From NCBI GenBank assembly GCA_963695975.1, contig CAVOIB010000013.1, forward strand, positions 1 through 15,015: a DNA stretch of 15,015 nucleotides, read 5' to 3'. Under the pieces are notes generated by a model. It was not told the origin of the DNA and did no database searches. It worked only from the letters and a program-made list of their open reading frames with translations. A program made the translations under genes and the position numbers. This document shows positions 14,784 to 15,015 of this stretch, piece by piece (position 1 is the first letter of the stretch; each line of letters begins with the position of its first letter). This DNA is from JBBQVZ01 sp963695975 (GTDB lineage: Bacteria > Actinomycetota > UBA4738 > HRBIN12).

Positions 14784-14789
14784 ACTCTA
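14784..14789 (-). promoter_or_regulatory. Leaderless -10 element of the VOC-like gene
   Basis: On the minus strand TAGAGT lies 8 nt before the ATG at 14775, with no ribosome binding site between. The same hexamer occurs at 12338 in the same position. Confidence 0.45.
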
Positions 14790-14804
14790 CCGACGGCCTG
14801 CTTG

Positions 14805-15015
14805 TCACGGTCCGGTCGCGGTCGCTTGATCGGGCCAGGTCTCGAGGATGCCGACGAACCCGCCGGGTCGTCGATCACGCCGTCGCGGATCTGGATCAGC
14901 CACACCTGGGGTTCTTCGTAGCCCGACACCCAGTCGAAACGGGACACGTTGAGGTACAGGTCGATGCCGTCGACCAGCCTGATCGGGGCCGGAACGTTTA
15001 CATCAACGTTCAGAG
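14805..15015 (-). CDS. C-terminal part of an unidentified gene, apparently frameshifted (partial)
   Basis: Reading left from the window edge, one frame (LNVDVNVPAPIRLVDG, then SRFDWVSGYEEPQVWLIQIRDGVIDD) has very GC-rich third positions down to about 14868. After that the codons turn Arg/Pro-rich and unnatural. The next frame takes over with GGFVGILETWPDQATATGP and stops at a TGA at 14805-14807. Moving between these frames needs one missing base (or two extra) in the CCCGGCGGG run at 14859-14867. The corrected gene then ends about 16 nt before the -10 element of the VOC-like gene, a sensible layout. The protein's family was not recognised. Confidence 0.5.

Overview
The window is high-GC bacterial chromosome: 13 intact genes, one frameshifted regulator gene, two genes cut by the window edges, and two small ORFs of doubtful status. 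The GC-rich third codon positions suggest an actinobacterium or close relative, probably uncultured. So do TANNNT -10 hexamers lying 6-8 nt before the start codons of six genes (leaderless-type promoters), and the gene families present. Genus or class cannot be read from the sequence. No tRNA, rRNA, CRISPR array, transposase or integrase was seen.

Left part (1-2594): the tail of a membrane protein, a spacer with a perfect palindrome and a six-codon ORF behind a strong ribosome binding site, then a DUF2075-type helicase/ATPase with an N-terminal PD-(D/E)XK nuclease-like domain. This gene and about 430 bases after it are visibly less GC-rich than the rest. The stretch looks like an acquired segment, and the gene is a candidate stand-alone defence or DNA-repair factor.

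Middle (2595-7308): a large minus-strand signalling protein (zinc ribbon, class III adenylyl cyclase, AAA/STAND ATPase, helical repeats) that appears frameshifted near its C-terminus. It is divergent from a small beta-rich protein, which is followed by an FmdB-type zinc ribbon gene and a class IV aminotransferase gene.

Right part (7334-15015): a minus-strand pair (FMN split-barrel protein, then an ICMT-like membrane methyltransferase); a plus-strand tandem of two SnoaL-like proteins; then a secreted or anchored Asp-box (sialidase-like) protein, a membrane acyltransferase and a class C beta-lactamase-like serine hydrolase. Last comes a minus-strand run of a VOC/glyoxalase-like protein and two small alpha/beta-barrel monooxygenase-like proteins. 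The right edge holds a partial minus-strand gene that also appears frameshifted.

The genes mostly look like ordinary accessory and housekeeping content. The points most worth a second look are the nuclease-helicase in the low-GC segment, the two apparent frameshifts with clean downstream reading frames, and the repeated leaderless promoter layout.
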